Source of the DNA: Hanleya hanleyi
Taxonomy: Eukaryota > Mollusca > Polyplacophora > Lepidopleurida > Hanleyidae
Direction: 5' to 3'
Assembly: GCA_036873755.1 (NCBI GenBank)
Contig: JAVTVY010033725.1
Location: forward strand, 62,001-126,000
DNA length: 64,000 nucleotides
Below, in pieces: positions 43,197 through 53,880 of the stretch (within the stretch, counting starts at the first letter, position 1; every line of letters starts with the position of its first letter). The position numbers and the translations under genes were made by a program. A model generated the notes under the pieces. It saw nothing but the letters and a program-made list of their open reading frames with translations. It was not told where the DNA came from and made no database searches.

Positions 43197-44637
43197 AAAT
43201 TACTCAAATTACAAGCGTCTAGTCCGTCATTCATAATCCAGCCGTCGTCCATTAGAGAATATCCGCGTCCATAATCCAAAGACCTATTCCATTTCCATAT
43301 AACAGTATTAGCACCAAATTCAAAAAGACAAAAGTATACATAAACATAGGCTTGTTTCCTGCAAGAGAGAAGCGGTCAACAGTTTTCAATGATGCCGGCA
43401 AGACATCATGATGTTCCAAAATATCAAATCCGTATCGCTGATCAGTATTCTTAATCCATAATATTCGTTATAGAGTCGTCATCTAAAAATGATGTACCTC
43501 AGTCACGCTTTGATTGTGACTGTTCATATGAGATGCGACGTTAAACCCTAATTCTCTCTCTCTCTCTCTCCTGTTCATATGAGTACCATGAGGATCTTGA
43601 AGTACATGGGCTCATACGGCCCCTAGCCCCGGGTTAAGCGGAATTAGACACATGTTACGAAACGTAGCCCCATAGATCTTGCACGCTACGTTCGTATTTT
43701 GCTATCAGCATGCGATATGTATCGCCAAATTTGAGAAACTTTGAGTGGAGGCGCTTGGTGGAATAGCCCTGTTTTATAAGTTTCTGCAACAATGTTTTGT
43801 GACGTTGATTAAAATCATCACATTAACACAGGATCTAGCAAATGCTACTAAGCGAGATATGTATACGCCATATGCAGGTCCCACTGGAATATTACTATCC
43901 AGAAAGGGATAGTTTACGATGTCGAAATTTGTAATCATCTCTTTTGTCATAATGTCGACGAGAGAGAATGCCCGCTTCATTTTTATAGAGATAGAGATCT
44001 AAATAAGATGTGCCTGTAGGGCTATCTGTAGTTTCCTTCAAATCCAGTGAAGGTGGATATATCCTTCACTGCGTCATTTATATAGCGATTATCCACAGCG
44101 AGAAGATCGTCTATATAGCGTTTGGTGAATGAGAAGGAACGGGCTTGAATGGATCGGTTTTTGAAAGCGCCTGCATATAGTCATATTCATAAGAGAACAG
44201 ATACAGGTCAGCCAACAGGGGTGCACAATTAGTACCCATTGGAATACCTATATGCTGCTGATATATTGTGCTGCCAAATTTCACATAGATATTTTTAATG
44301 AGAAATTCAAGCAACTCTATAAACAAAGAAACATCCCATGAATGATATCTCTTGTATGTAGTCGAGCTAAAGAATGCTTTATGGCTTCCGACATTAATAT
44401 ATCTACGATCAGTTTTCTACGATCAGAAACACAGATACTATTAATGAACTTGTACGGTCAATAAGGTCCTCATGAGGGATTGTAGTATAGAGAGTCGAGA
44501 AATCCCATGTGGATACATGTCTGTACGGTATGTGACCTTTAGCATCAAGTTCTTCCGTAAGACATTTTGAGTTTTTCAATATCCACATACCCGTCTCATC
44601 GATACAGCTATTCATAACCTGCTAGAAAATAAAATTT
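43197..44637 (-). mobile_element. Penelope-like retroelement copy A
   Basis: Minus-strand RT in pieces: 44615-44409, 44326-44111 (IGIPMGTNCAPLLADLYLFSYE, the RT catalytic-region neighbourhood) and 43980-43774, separated by small indels. Its 3' part is followed by the shared terminal block ending ...CGGACTAGACGCTTGTAATT (inverted at 43205). 5'-truncated. It lies between the 42845 gene and the small gene at 44642. Confidence 0.85.
43553..43572. repeat. CT microsatellite
   Basis: (CT)n of about 20 bp inside Penelope copy A; absent from the other copies. Confidence 0.8.
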
Positions 44638-44641
44638 AACG

Positions 44642-44878
44642 ATGGATTGGAATCAAATGGTGAATGCCGTCACCTCTTTACACGCCTACAAATCTATCAT
44701 CCATAGCATGTTTGAAGACGGTGTAGTAAATAGAGGCCGCTTAATTTCACTACATATCTATACATATTCAGTGTGTCAGGATGTTTCCGATACGTTGAAA
44801 GTTGAAATTTGGGATTACTATATAACGCTATACGAACGCCTAAGGAGACAGTTGACTGCGAATCAGTCGAATGGATAA
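44642..44878 (+). CDS. small protein, homologue of the first Polinton 1 gene
   Basis: 78 aa. VTSLHAYKSIIHSMFEDGVVNRGR matches the same region of 26859-27185, but there is no C-terminal hydrophobic anchor here. It overlaps the ATG of the minor capsid gene (44871). The Penelope insertion lies only a few bases upstream, so its original promoter has been displaced. Function unknown. Confidence 0.65.
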   Translation: MDWNQMVNAVTSLHAYKSIIHSMFEDGVVNRGRLISLHIYTYSVCQDVSDTLKVEIWDYYITLYERLRRQLTANQSNG

Positions 44879-45283
44879 GTACATCGTCGTAAACAGCGAG
44901 GACTCCAACGCTTTTCCCCGAGAATCGACCATACAAATTTCGCGTCAGCTTGAATAAAAGTCTCCATTTCGACGAGTCTTGGGTCGTAGCCTTAGCAGAA
45001 ATATTGATCCAAAGACAACCGCAGGTTAAATCGCGATCTCTTCTACGCCTGTGTTGTAATATATGCGGACATTCCTTCGTAGGCGAGACGAAAGTACCTC
45101 TACTACGCTACGTCGAGGCCTCCGGACTCCAGAAAAAAACGGTATCTAGGATATACCCCACGCCGTATTACCTACCCATCATTTTAAGCGACGTACGCTA
45201 TCTAGAAATCGATATAACCGGGTGAACCGGCGACATTTCTCACCGAATCCCTCATCGTAACGCTCCATGTAAAACAGCTATGA
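44871..45283 (+). pseudogene. minor capsid (penton-like) protein, shortened and frameshifted
   Basis: Starts YIVVNSEDSNAFPREST, like the Polinton 1 minor capsid start. Frame changes near 44937 and near 45222 separate three parts. The last part ends with a LTESLIVTLHVKQ strand equal to the Polinton 1 C-terminus. Total coding length (about 135 codons) is half that of the Polinton 1 gene, so an internal deletion is likely, around residue 60. Confidence 0.7.
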
Positions 45284-45651
45284 CCGGGAGACCGTTGTAC
45301 ATCCCCGATATGAATAAATGGATCAGATTTTATCGGAACGAGGCAAAGTCTGTCCATAAACCCTCGACATATTTTAAGAAGCAGAAAGGTGGAGGACTCA
45401 GCGGTAAGACGGGTGAATCCTACATTATTCCCGTCGACCCTCATTCTAAAAACGTCAGCGAGAAGAAATCCAAGACGCCGGCTATTCAGCTTACGGCCCC
45501 CTCTCAACAAGTGGTCGAACAAGCCAAGTCTGAAGTCTCGAGAACGCGTCAACAGGAACCCATAAATAGGAAGCGTTCTCTTCCTACCGTCAGTTCACTC
45601 GCCGATAAACGGAGAGCGCGGACCAAAAGATCGCATCTCTTCGAGTTATAA
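45280..45651 (+). CDS. pVI/pX-like virion protein
   Basis: 123 aa, overlapping the minor capsid stop. Contains YFKKQKGGGLSGKTG, then Ser/Thr/Gln-rich and strongly basic C-terminus (ADKRRARTKRSHLFEL). It occupies the same position as 32698-33102 in Polinton 1, between minor and major capsid genes. The hydrophobic middle seen there is missing, suggesting a different or shortened version. Confidence 0.6.
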   Translation: MTGRPLYIPDMNKWIRFYRNEAKSVHKPSTYFKKQKGGGLSGKTGESYIIPVDPHSKNVSEKKSKTPAIQLTAPSQQVVEQAKSEVSRTRQQEPINRKRSLPTVSSLADKRRARTKRSHLFEL

Positions 45652-45652
45652 C

Positions 45653-48214
45653 GTGGCACTCCTCACAGACAAAGAATTCACCGATGGTCAACCTAGCGAA
45701 TTATCGTTGTTCTCATTACCCCCTACGCAAACAGCGGTTGAAAGTCGCTATGTTATCGACGTTCGACCGTCTTCTCAAATCCCCGAAGATGCACCCGTCG
45801 AATTGCTGATATCCGGTCAAGGCTCGGATTACGTCGACTTGAAATCCACCAGACTCTACGTTAAGGCTAAAATAACCCACAGAGATGGCACCCTTTTGAT
45901 CAAGGACGAGAAATGCGGCCCTATCAATTTACTCCTTCAAACTATGTGGTCTCAGATAGACGTCTCCATGCAGGGTAAGCTTATGACGGTCATGGACAAC
46001 AGTTACCCCTATAAAGCCTATATTCAAACGCTAATGAATTTGGGTGAAGACGCTAAATCCACTCAGCTTGTGCCCTAACTGTATGTAGTCGACTCTCTAT
46101 ACTACAATCCCTCATCAGGACCTTATTGACCGTCTAAGTTCATTAATAGTATCTGTGTTCAAGAAAACTGATCGTAGATATATTAATGTCGGAAGCCATA
46201 ACGCATTCTTTAGCTCGACTACATACAAGAGATATCATTCATGGGATGTTTCTTTGTTTATAGAGTTGCTTGAATTTCTCATTAAAAATATCTATGTGAA
46301 ATTTGGCAACACAATATATCAGCAGGATATAGGTATTCCAATGGGTACTAATTGTGCACCCCTGTTGGCCGACCTGTATCTGTTCTCTTATGAATATGAC
46401 TATATGCAGGCGCTTTCAAAAACCGATCCATTCAAAGCCCGTTCCTTCTCATTCACCAAACGCTATATAGACGATCTTCTCGCTGTGGATAATCGCTATA
46501 TAAATGAGGCAGTGAAGGATATATATCCACCTTCACTGGATTTGAAGGAAACTACAGATAGCCCTACAGGCACATCTTATTTAGATCTCTATCTCTATAA
46601 AAATGAAGCGGGCATTCTCTCGCGTCGACTTTATGACAAAAGAGATGATTACAATTTCGACATCGTAAACTATCCCTTTCTGGATAGTAATATTCCAGTG
46701 GGACCTGCATATGGCGTATACATATCTCGCTTAGTAGCATTTGCTAGATCCTGTGTTAAATGTGATGATTTTAATCAACGTCACAAAACATTGTTGCAGA
46801 AACTTATAAAACAGGGCTATTCCATCAAGCGCCTCCACTCAAAGTTTCTCAAATTTGGCGATACATATCGCATGCTGATAGCAAAATACGAACGTAGCGT
46901 GCAAGATCTATGGCGCTACGTTTCGTAACTTGTGTCTAATTCCGCTTAACCCGGGGCTAGGGGCCGTATGAACCCATGTACTTCAAGATCCTCATGGTAC
47001 TCATATGAACAGTCACAATCAAAGCGTGACTGAGATACATCTTTTTTAGATGACGACTCTATAACGAATATTATGGATTAAGAATACTGATCAGCGATAC
47101 GGATTTGATATTTTTGGAACATCATGATGTCTTGCCGGCATCATTGAAAACTGTTGACCGCTTCTCTCTTGCAGGAAACAAGCCTATGTTTATGTATACT
47201 ATGATTGTCTTTTTGAATTTGGTGCTAATACTGTTATGTGGAAAATGGAATAGGTCTTTGGATTATGGACGCGGATATTCTCTAATGGACGACGGCTGGA
47301 GTATGAATGACGGACTAGACGCTTGTAATTACTTTGGATACCGCGGATTCCGCAACAGGTCAAAATGTCGGATTTACACAGAGAAGGAAATTCATCGCTG
47401 GGAGTAATGTATTCGAAATGGAAGGAAACTTCATGCAAGATGTTTTCAAACAACAGCGCTACTTGCTGAATAACGTGGACGTATTCATCAAAATGCATCG
47501 CTCAACACCGCAGTTCATCATGATGTCGGGTGAGGAAATTCCGGCGTATAAACTGGTGATACAAGATATTAGTCTGAAAGTCGAGAAAGTTCGCGTAAAC
47601 CCCGGCGATTTGGTAATTTTGGGACACGCCAAGACCTTGGAAAATACATCGGCTAAATATCCGTACGTGAGAACGGAGACCAAAATGGCTTCCTTAGCCA
47701 CGGGACAGACCCTCTTCCGCTGAGTAATATGTTTTTATCCGTCTACCCCAGCAGACTGGTGATAGGATTCGTATCGTCCAAAGCCGTCGCCGGGGATTAT
47801 AAAAAGAACCTCCCAAACTTTCAACACTTCAAACTGGCCAATCTCTCGGTGAATATTGACGGCGTAACGACTCCGGGTCATTTCCTGAGAACGCGGTATA
47901 ACTCGGACTGGAGGAAGAGTTCATTCACATCGGCTTACCTGAGTTTGTTCGATAGCATAGGACGTACCGGCGATAACTTCGGTAATTCTATAACCTGGTA
48001 CGACTATCACAACGGCTCTACCCTCTACGCCTTCAACCTCGACCCCTCCTACGCCGCAGAAGATCACCTTCAACTCCTGAGACAAGGCAATGTACGTCTG
48101 GAAGCGACCTTCGACGAACCATTACCGGAAAATGTGAGCTGTATCGCCTATGCCGAATTCCCAGCACTGTTCGAGGTGGATAAATCTCGCAACATCATCT
48201 CCATTTCACCATGA
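45653..48214 (+). pseudogene. MCP: major capsid protein, split by a Penelope insertion
   Basis: N-terminal part 45653-46078 (LFSLPPTQTAVESRYVIDVR, YVDLKSTRLYVKAKI, GPINLLLQTMWSQIDVSMQ, YPYKAYIQTLMNLGED) is cut at about 46079. After 1.26 kb of Penelope sequence the capsid resumes at about 47336 (FMQDVFKQQRYLLNNVDVFIKM), shifts frame once near 47717, and ends at 48214 with QGNVRLEATFDEPL...YAEFPALFEVDKSRNI. The start triplet is GTG in the context AACGTGGC where an ATG is expected. It is a double jelly-roll F54H12.2-like capsid protein, no longer functional. Confidence 0.88.
46080..47335 (+). mobile_element. Penelope-like retroelement copy B inside the capsid gene
   Basis: Contains the 257-codon RT frame 46155-46928: IGIPMGTNCAPLLADLYLFS, RYIDDLLAVDNRYI (YIDD box), TSYLDLYLYKNEAG, RLYDKRDDYNFDIVNYPF, GPAYGVYISRLVAFARS. 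It is followed by the ~400-bp terminal block seen alone elsewhere. 5'-truncated: it starts at the TTIPH region. No GIY-YIG endonuclease is visible. Same orientation as the capsid gene. Confidence 0.9.
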
Positions 48215-48700
48215 ACACGGACGAACTTCTTTGCATCATTCACAGCGACCGTACGCTAGACGCTTGTGTACGAGGTGTGTACCCGGCTGACAAAAATTCC
48301 AAACCACGTGTTACGAACACCAGCGGCTTTTATCGTGAATACCGAAGTGGCGAGTCTCCCCGGGGAACACTGGGTGGTGTTTTATTTCCGGAACCAGCGA
48401 GGAACATTTTTCGATTCCCTAGGACATCCCCCGGAATATTATTCGAACCATTTTGTAAAATTTCTCGAAAACAATAGTAAATTCCGTTATTACAGCCATA
48501 GACAGCTTCAAGGAGATAACTCTTTTACTTGCGGTCACTATTGTATATACGTCCTACTTCAGCTTATACGGGGTATATCCCTGTCCAGTATCGTTACGGA
48601 TTTCGATCAAAACCATTGTCATAACGATTGCTATGTATACAACTTTGTCACGCGGTATTTTTCACATTGTTTAAATAATTCGCTGAACTTGCATTGTTAA
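48211..48700 (+). pseudogene. PRO: adenain-like cysteine protease, frameshifted in an A-run
   Basis: ATG overlaps the capsid stop (CCATGA). A frame change lies at AAAAA near 48291. After it come FIVNTEVASLPGEHWVVFYF (catalytic His), TFFDSLGHPP (acidic residue), RQLQGDNSFTCGHYCIYVLL (Gln and nucleophile Cys). The domain order is that of the Polinton/adenovirus maturation protease. It has a single-base defect but all catalytic residues are present. Confidence 0.85.
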
Positions 48701-48725
48701 ACCACTCGCATTGTCCTATCATTAT

Positions 48726-48733
48726 TAATAAAG
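48726..48733 (+). terminator. poly(A) signal after protease
   Basis: TTAATAAAGG, 26 nt after the protease stop. Confidence 0.45.
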
Positions 48734-48815
48734 GTTGAGTAAACCACACACTGTTTGTTTTCTTATTTATTTAAAGAGGTGTGAGTCGCTGTTTGCATCA
48801 TTCGAGTTCGTAGAT

Positions 48816-50073
48816 ATGAATGGGAACGGGTGGAAAACGTACTTGTCGCGAACCTATTTCAACCCGAAAAACCCTATCAGCTTCACCGGGCCTTCTCAAT
48901 TACACGCCTTATTAAAGGCCGATGGATATAATGTAGCGCGTAAAGAGCTAACGCAGTGGTTGAGCGACCAGGACGCTTATAGTTTACAACAGCCAGTTCG
49001 TTATACCTTTAAGAGAAGCAGGGTCGTCACTTCGGGCATAGACGATCTTTGGGATACAGATCTAGCCGACGTGCCCAATGTATCTGAGTACAACGATGGC
49101 GTGCAATTTCTCCTCTTCGTCATAGACGTTTTCTCGCGATTTCTGTGGATTATACCTCTTCCCAATAAACAGCATAAGGCTATAATCTCGGGTCTCGATC
49201 AAATCCTGATTGAGGGGAGACAACCCAAGTATCTCCGCTTCGACAAAGGAAGCGAGTACAACAACCGATGGGTGAAAGCTTATTTGAAGAAGAAAGACAT
49301 TCATTTCTACGTCACCCATAACGAAAAGAAGGCTAATTACGCGGAGAGAGTTATAAGGACGATGAAAAATAGTATGTATAGATATTTCACCCATAAGCGT
49401 TATTTCGACGTCTTACAAGACCTGGTGCGTAATTACAACCAACGACCGCACACATCTCTGCGCAACAAAAGTCCTTCCGATGTTAATGAAGGGAATGAGG
49501 CTCTCCTCTGGAGAGAAATGTACGTCGACACGGCGATAAAAGGCCGTAAACAACCGTTCAAATTAAACATCGGCGATACCGTGAGAATCTCTCACGTGAG
49601 GTACGCCTTCCAAAGAGACTATCAAGCCAAATGGACGGAGGAACTCTTCAAAATTTTCCGACGATTCCGGAGACGAGGCACCGCGATATACGAACTCAAG
49701 GATTTTATGGACGACGGGGTACAGGGAACATTTTATCAGCAGGGACTACAACGAGTGAGGAAAGAGCCCGGCGCGTTATAGCGTATCGAAAAGGTTCTCA
49801 AATTACAAGCGTCTAGTCCGTCATTCATAATCCAGCCGTCGTCCATTAGAGAATATCCGCGTCCATAATCCAAAGACCTATTCCATTTCCATATAACAGT
49901 ATTAGCACCAAATTCAAAAAGACAAAAGTATACATAAACATAGGCTTGTTTCCTGCAAGAGAGAAGCGGTCAACAGTCGGCGGAGAGGCAGAGTTGAGAA
50001 ATTAGTTAAATACACGGGCTGGCCCATTAAATTCGCTAGTTGGGTACCAGTAGAAGATATCGAGTCAATCTAA
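48816..50073 (+). pseudogene. INT: Polinton integrase, chromodomain split by insertion
   Basis: ATG 48816. The DDE core is intact to 49781: DTDLADVP (first Asp), LRFDKGSEYNNRW (second Asp), NYAERVIRTMKNSMYRYF (Glu), then GDTVRISHVRYAFQRDY. It ends at TAG 49779-49781. Immediately after, chromodomain-type residues RIEKVLK begin in frame and are cut by a 175-bp Penelope terminal fragment (49803-49977). The rest (VEKLVKYTGWPIKFASWVPV) follows to TAA at 50071. So the chromodomain is lost through a stop and an insertion. Confidence 0.88.
49803..49977. mobile_element. Penelope terminal fragment (copy C)
   Basis: TTACAAGCGTCTAGTCCGTCATTCATAATCCAGCCGTCG ... GAGAGAAGCGGTCAACAGT, identical in content to the terminal block of copies A, B and D, without RT. 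Confidence 0.9.
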
Positions 50074-50091
50074 GCTCGGCTACCCGCAGTA

Positions 50092-50156
50092 TCCTGCAGC
50101 TTTCACTCTGCACCCTGCCCCCTGCAGCCTGCACCCTGCACCCTGCAGCCGGATGT
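50092..50156. repeat. CCTGCA(CC) minisatellite
   Basis: CTGCAGC/CTGCACC units repeat about eight times before the ATPase gene. Confidence 0.85.
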
Positions 50157-50264
50157 ATTGAATAAGCGTTGAGATATATCCTATATAAGTGCAAGTTTCA
50201 GTGCGGTGAGCGCACTCTACATGAAGCTTCTGTTATATTAACGTGTATTTTCCTAGAGTATATC

Positions 50265-51479
50265 ATGACTTATGCGTGTAGCTTATGTGCTAAGACGTTT
50301 ACGAGAATCGAAAACCTGCGCAAACATATCGAGTTACATCACGGGGGACGGCTTACAGTGATACGTGATGTAATATCCGATGTCATTAAGGATGAACAGG
50401 TATCCGAAACAAAGACTGTGAATGCAGCCTTACAACATCCCTTTACCATGACTGTTAGCGGTCCGACGGAGTGTGGAAAGACGTCATGGGTGTTGAAACG
50501 CTTGGAAGGGACCGACATTCAGCCCTCTCCCACTCGTATTGTCGGGTGTTACGGTCAATGGCAGCCCGCCTACGAGAATACACGATTAAAGAATGTGAGC
50601 TTCGTTCCCGGAATCCCGCACGATATCGGGGAGACCTATTACTTCGACCCTGCGCAGATCAATATTGTGGTGCTCGACGATATGATGAGTCAAGCCAAAT
50701 CAGACGGACAAGTCGCGGATCTGTTTACCAAGGGCTCTCACCATCGGAATCTATCCGTGATTTACTTGACGCAGAATCTCTTCCCCCAAGGTAAGGCGTC
50801 CAGAGACATCACCTTGAACTGCCAATACTTCGTGCTTTTCAAGAATCCCATCGACCGTCATCAGGTTCGACTCGTCGGAAGAAGCATGTATCCTCGAAAC
50901 ATAGAGTATTTCACAAAAAAGTATGAAGAAGCCACCACCCAGCCTCACGGTTCGCTAATAATCGATTTGAAGCCGACTACACCGGAGAGCCGAAGACTAA
51001 GAATGAGGCTGGATGCGCGAACACAGACGGGACAAGGTCTATACACAAAGGCAATACCTTCTTGGTATGGGGAACAAACGGGAGAAGGGAGACGTGAGAA
51101 ATCGGATGCCTATAAAGCGCCCCATACCGTGAAACACGACACGTGGAAAGCCCTGTTCGGTAGAGCTTTGCGAATGGAATTCAACGATGATATCAAAATG
51201 AAGACTAGGGAGTTCATAACCAATGGTTCTACGAAGCAGGAAGCAGAGGTCCGCGCAATAACTGAATACATGCCCCACATGATGAAGACGCTACGCCGGA
51301 TGTATCTCGATGTGATCTTGGGTATAAAAGCTCTGGAGAACGACCCAATTCATGAGGAAATCATGAAGACCTGTGATGACCTTCAGAAGTCCTATAACGC
51401 GAGCTATGAGGAAGCGATGAAACAAAGCGTTAAAATGAAGGAACACTTGTTCGATAAACTTTACGAAGACGATGAATAA
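50265..51479 (+). CDS. ATP: packaging ATPase with N-terminal C2H2 zinc finger
   Basis: 404 aa from ATG 50265, intact. Residues ~4-26 are a C2H2 finger (CSLCAKTFTRIENLRKHIELHH). The A32-like ATPase follows from residue ~58: HPFTMTVSGPTECGKTSWV (Walker A), NIVVLDDMM (Walker B), TKGSHHRNLSVIYLTQNLFP, KNPIDRHQV. The last ~150 residues are a charged helical extension (WKALFGRALRMEF...RRMYLDVILGIKALENDPIHEE) of unknown role. The finger may give sequence-specific recognition of the element's DNA during packaging (inference). The ATG was preferred over an upstream in-frame start because the finger begins three residues later. Confidence 0.92.
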   Translation: MTYACSLCAKTFTRIENLRKHIELHHGGRLTVIRDVISDVIKDEQVSETKTVNAALQHPFTMTVSGPTECGKTSWVLKRLEGTDIQPSPTRIVGCYGQWQPAYENTRLKNVSFVPGIPHDIGETYYFDPAQINIVVLDDMMSQAKSDGQVADLFTKGSHHRNLSVIYLTQNLFPQGKASRDITLNCQYFVLFKNPIDRHQVRLVGRSMYPRNIEYFTKKYEEATTQPHGSLIIDLKPTTPESRRLRMRLDARTQTGQGLYTKAIPSWYGEQTGEGRREKSDAYKAPHTVKHDTWKALFGRALRMEFNDDIKMKTREFITNGSTKQEAEVRAITEYMPHMMKTLRRMYLDVILGIKALENDPIHEEIMKTCDDLQKSYNASYEEAMKQSVKMKEHLFDKLYEDDE

Positions 51480-51489
51480 ATTCCAAGCA

Positions 51490-51500
51490 TTTTATTAATA
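51490..51500 (+). terminator. poly(A)-like signal after ATPase
   Basis: TTATTAATAAACATAC lies 15-25 nt after the stop codon. The convergent polymerase relic ends 38 nt further on. Confidence 0.45.
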
Positions 51501-51537
51501 AACATACATAGTTTGTAAAATTAGCCATCATTTGTTT

Positions 51538-52715
51538 TCAGTATGATGTAGTCAGAGATCCGATGAAGCCGTGCGCCACAGTATTGATACCGTCGTCTAG
51601 TACATACCGTTTATCGTCGAAGGCGGATAACGCTACTTTCTCAACGGTATGACTATTAACTGGTGGTCAATACTGCGAATCTGATTCATCGTCGTTTTTA
51701 CAATTTTGTGTTGAAATAAACAGTCTTTATACATGATATGTCGAAGTTTTTTCTTTATAGCGTATTTGGCTATCCCCTTCGCCGTTTTCTTCTCTTCTCC
51801 TCCGTAAAGAATGCTGTACAACTTGGGCCTAAGACCCACAAACTCCTCTATAGGGGTACCGCCGCATTCATCTTTCATCTTGCCAAGTACTTTGGCATTG
51901 GTAGCGCTATAGAGGTGGTGGTCTTTCGGGTAGTTGCTGGTGTCGAACAAAGCCAGATTCTGCCCCATGTCGCCGTACAAATCTTTCGTCTATCCGTGTC
52001 AGAGAATAGCAGCTTCGCTTTTTGGCCATTATAGTGGAAGTCGTATATAAGTAGCCTCGAGAGGTTTAGTAAGCGAAGCCGGCGTAGGTGGGTCTGTTCA
52101 AAAATAATTTAATTTTCTTTAGATTGACGCCGACTAAATCCTCGTTAAAAATTTTGAAAGCCTGAAAAGAGGGTTTGGCGACCATCCTTTGAAGTCTCGA
52201 TTTTGCGTTGACGAGCTCTATCCGGGTACGTTTCCTAAGATTCTCCATCGTTTTGCCGAACACCGAGTTGTTCATCAGTTTAAAAAAGTCCTTCTCGAAG
52301 TCATTCTTAGCGGCCTTACGTTTGTCCGTGTTGAATGCGATGAACGGCTGTAGCCATGTAGACTGCGTGAACTCTATACCGCGATGGATACGAGTCAAAA
52401 ACATAGAACTTCAAATCGCGGTAGTGTATCACATGATTCGATTTATCGCGAAGGTTCGGAACGAGTTTTTCCGTGGGTCTGCCTTTAATCTCTAGCTCTT
52501 CCTTCAATCCGAGTGAATGAGGCGAGAGCATGTCATCCGTCGCCGTCATTCGTTCGGGACAGAGAGGATAGTCGCTATGCGCCTCGTGGAGTGACGAGGG
52601 ATATTGTAAGTCGACTTCGAAAATATAACCCGTTTCGCCATCATCTTCAATTTTCTCTATCTCCGTCGCGTCCAGCGACTGGATTTGTTCCTCATAGCTC
52701 TCTAGATTTGTATCT
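51538..52715 (-). pseudogene. POLB: protein-primed DNA polymerase B, C-terminal relic
   Basis: Convergent to the ATPase. Readable pieces in order: GYIFEVDLQYP (52620 region), KLVPNLRDKSNHVIHYRDLK, KNDFEKDFFKLMNNSVFGKT (palm motif B region), NRPTYAGFA, then SDTD of motif C near 52000. It continues with LYGDMGQN and PIEEFVGLRPKLYSI, ending YDDKR-type tail at 51538. There are at least four frame changes and a deletion directly after SDTD, so the active site is destroyed. The N-terminal half is missing beyond 52715, where Penelope sequence begins. Confidence 0.85.
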
Positions 52716-53880
52716 AATACCGCTTATGCCGGTGCTAGGGGCCGTGTGGTCATATCATCCAAGTTGCCACATGAACAGGTACAATAAAAGCGTACCTGAG
52801 ATACAACACATATCACGAATCGTTAGATTCTTGGTATGTGCTTTAGAATAGGTTTACCAGAAGACTATTCTGTGAAGTCATGTGACGCAGTCAGTATGTC
52901 AGCACCTCTTCCCACTTCCCTTATATGTGTTGTAATCCACGAAAATTACAAGCGTCTAGTCCGTCATTCATAATTCAGCCGTCGTCCATTAGAGAAAATC
53001 CGCGTCCATAATCCAAATTACAAGCGTCTAGTCCGTCATTCATAATCCAGCCGTCGTCCATTAGAGAATATCCGCGTCCATAATCCAAAGACCTATTCCA
53101 TATTCCACATAACATTATTAGCACCAAATTCAAAAAGACAATCATAGTATACATAAACATAGGCTTGTTTCCTGCAAGAGAGAAGCGGTCAACAGTTTTC
53201 AATGATGCCGGCAAGACATCATGATGTTCCAAAAATATCAAATCCGTATCGCTGATCAGTATTCTTAATCCATAATATTCGTTTGTAAAGTCGTCATCTA
53301 AAGAATGATGTATCTCAGTCACGCTTTGATTGTGACTGTTCATATGAGTACCATGAGGATCTTGAAGTACATGGGTTCATACGGCCCCTAGCCCCGGGTT
53401 AAGCGGAATTAGACACAAGTTACGAAACGTAGCGCCATAGATCTTGCACGCTACGTTCGTATTTTGCTATCAGCATGCGATATGTATCGCCAAATTTGAG
53501 AAACTTTGAGTGGAGGCGCTTGGTGGAATAGCCCTGTTTTATCAGTTTCTGCAACAATGTTTTGTGACGTTGATTAAAATCATCACATTTAACACAGGAT
53601 CTAGCAAATGCTACTAAGCGAGATATGTATACGCCATATGCAGGTCCCACTGGAATATTACTATCCAGAAAGGGATAGTTTACGATGTCGAAATTGTAAT
53701 CATCTCTTTTGTCATAAAGTCGACGAGAAAGAATGCCCGCTTCATTTTTATAGAGATAGAGATCTAAATAAGATGTGCCTGTAGGGCTATCTGTAGTTTC
53801 CTTCAAATCCAGTGAAGGTGGATATATATCCTTCACTGCGTCATTTATATAGCGATTATCCACAGCGAGAAGATCGTCTC
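52716..53880 (-). mobile_element. Penelope-like retroelement copy D
   Basis: RT C-terminal part (53863-53420: DIYPPSLDLKETTDSPTG ... SVQDLWRYVS) plus terminal block. The terminal block is partly duplicated in tandem at 52945-53012 and 53013-53080. The first 200 bp (52716-52940) is a diverged relative of the stretch around GCTAGGGGCCGTATG. Confidence 0.85.
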
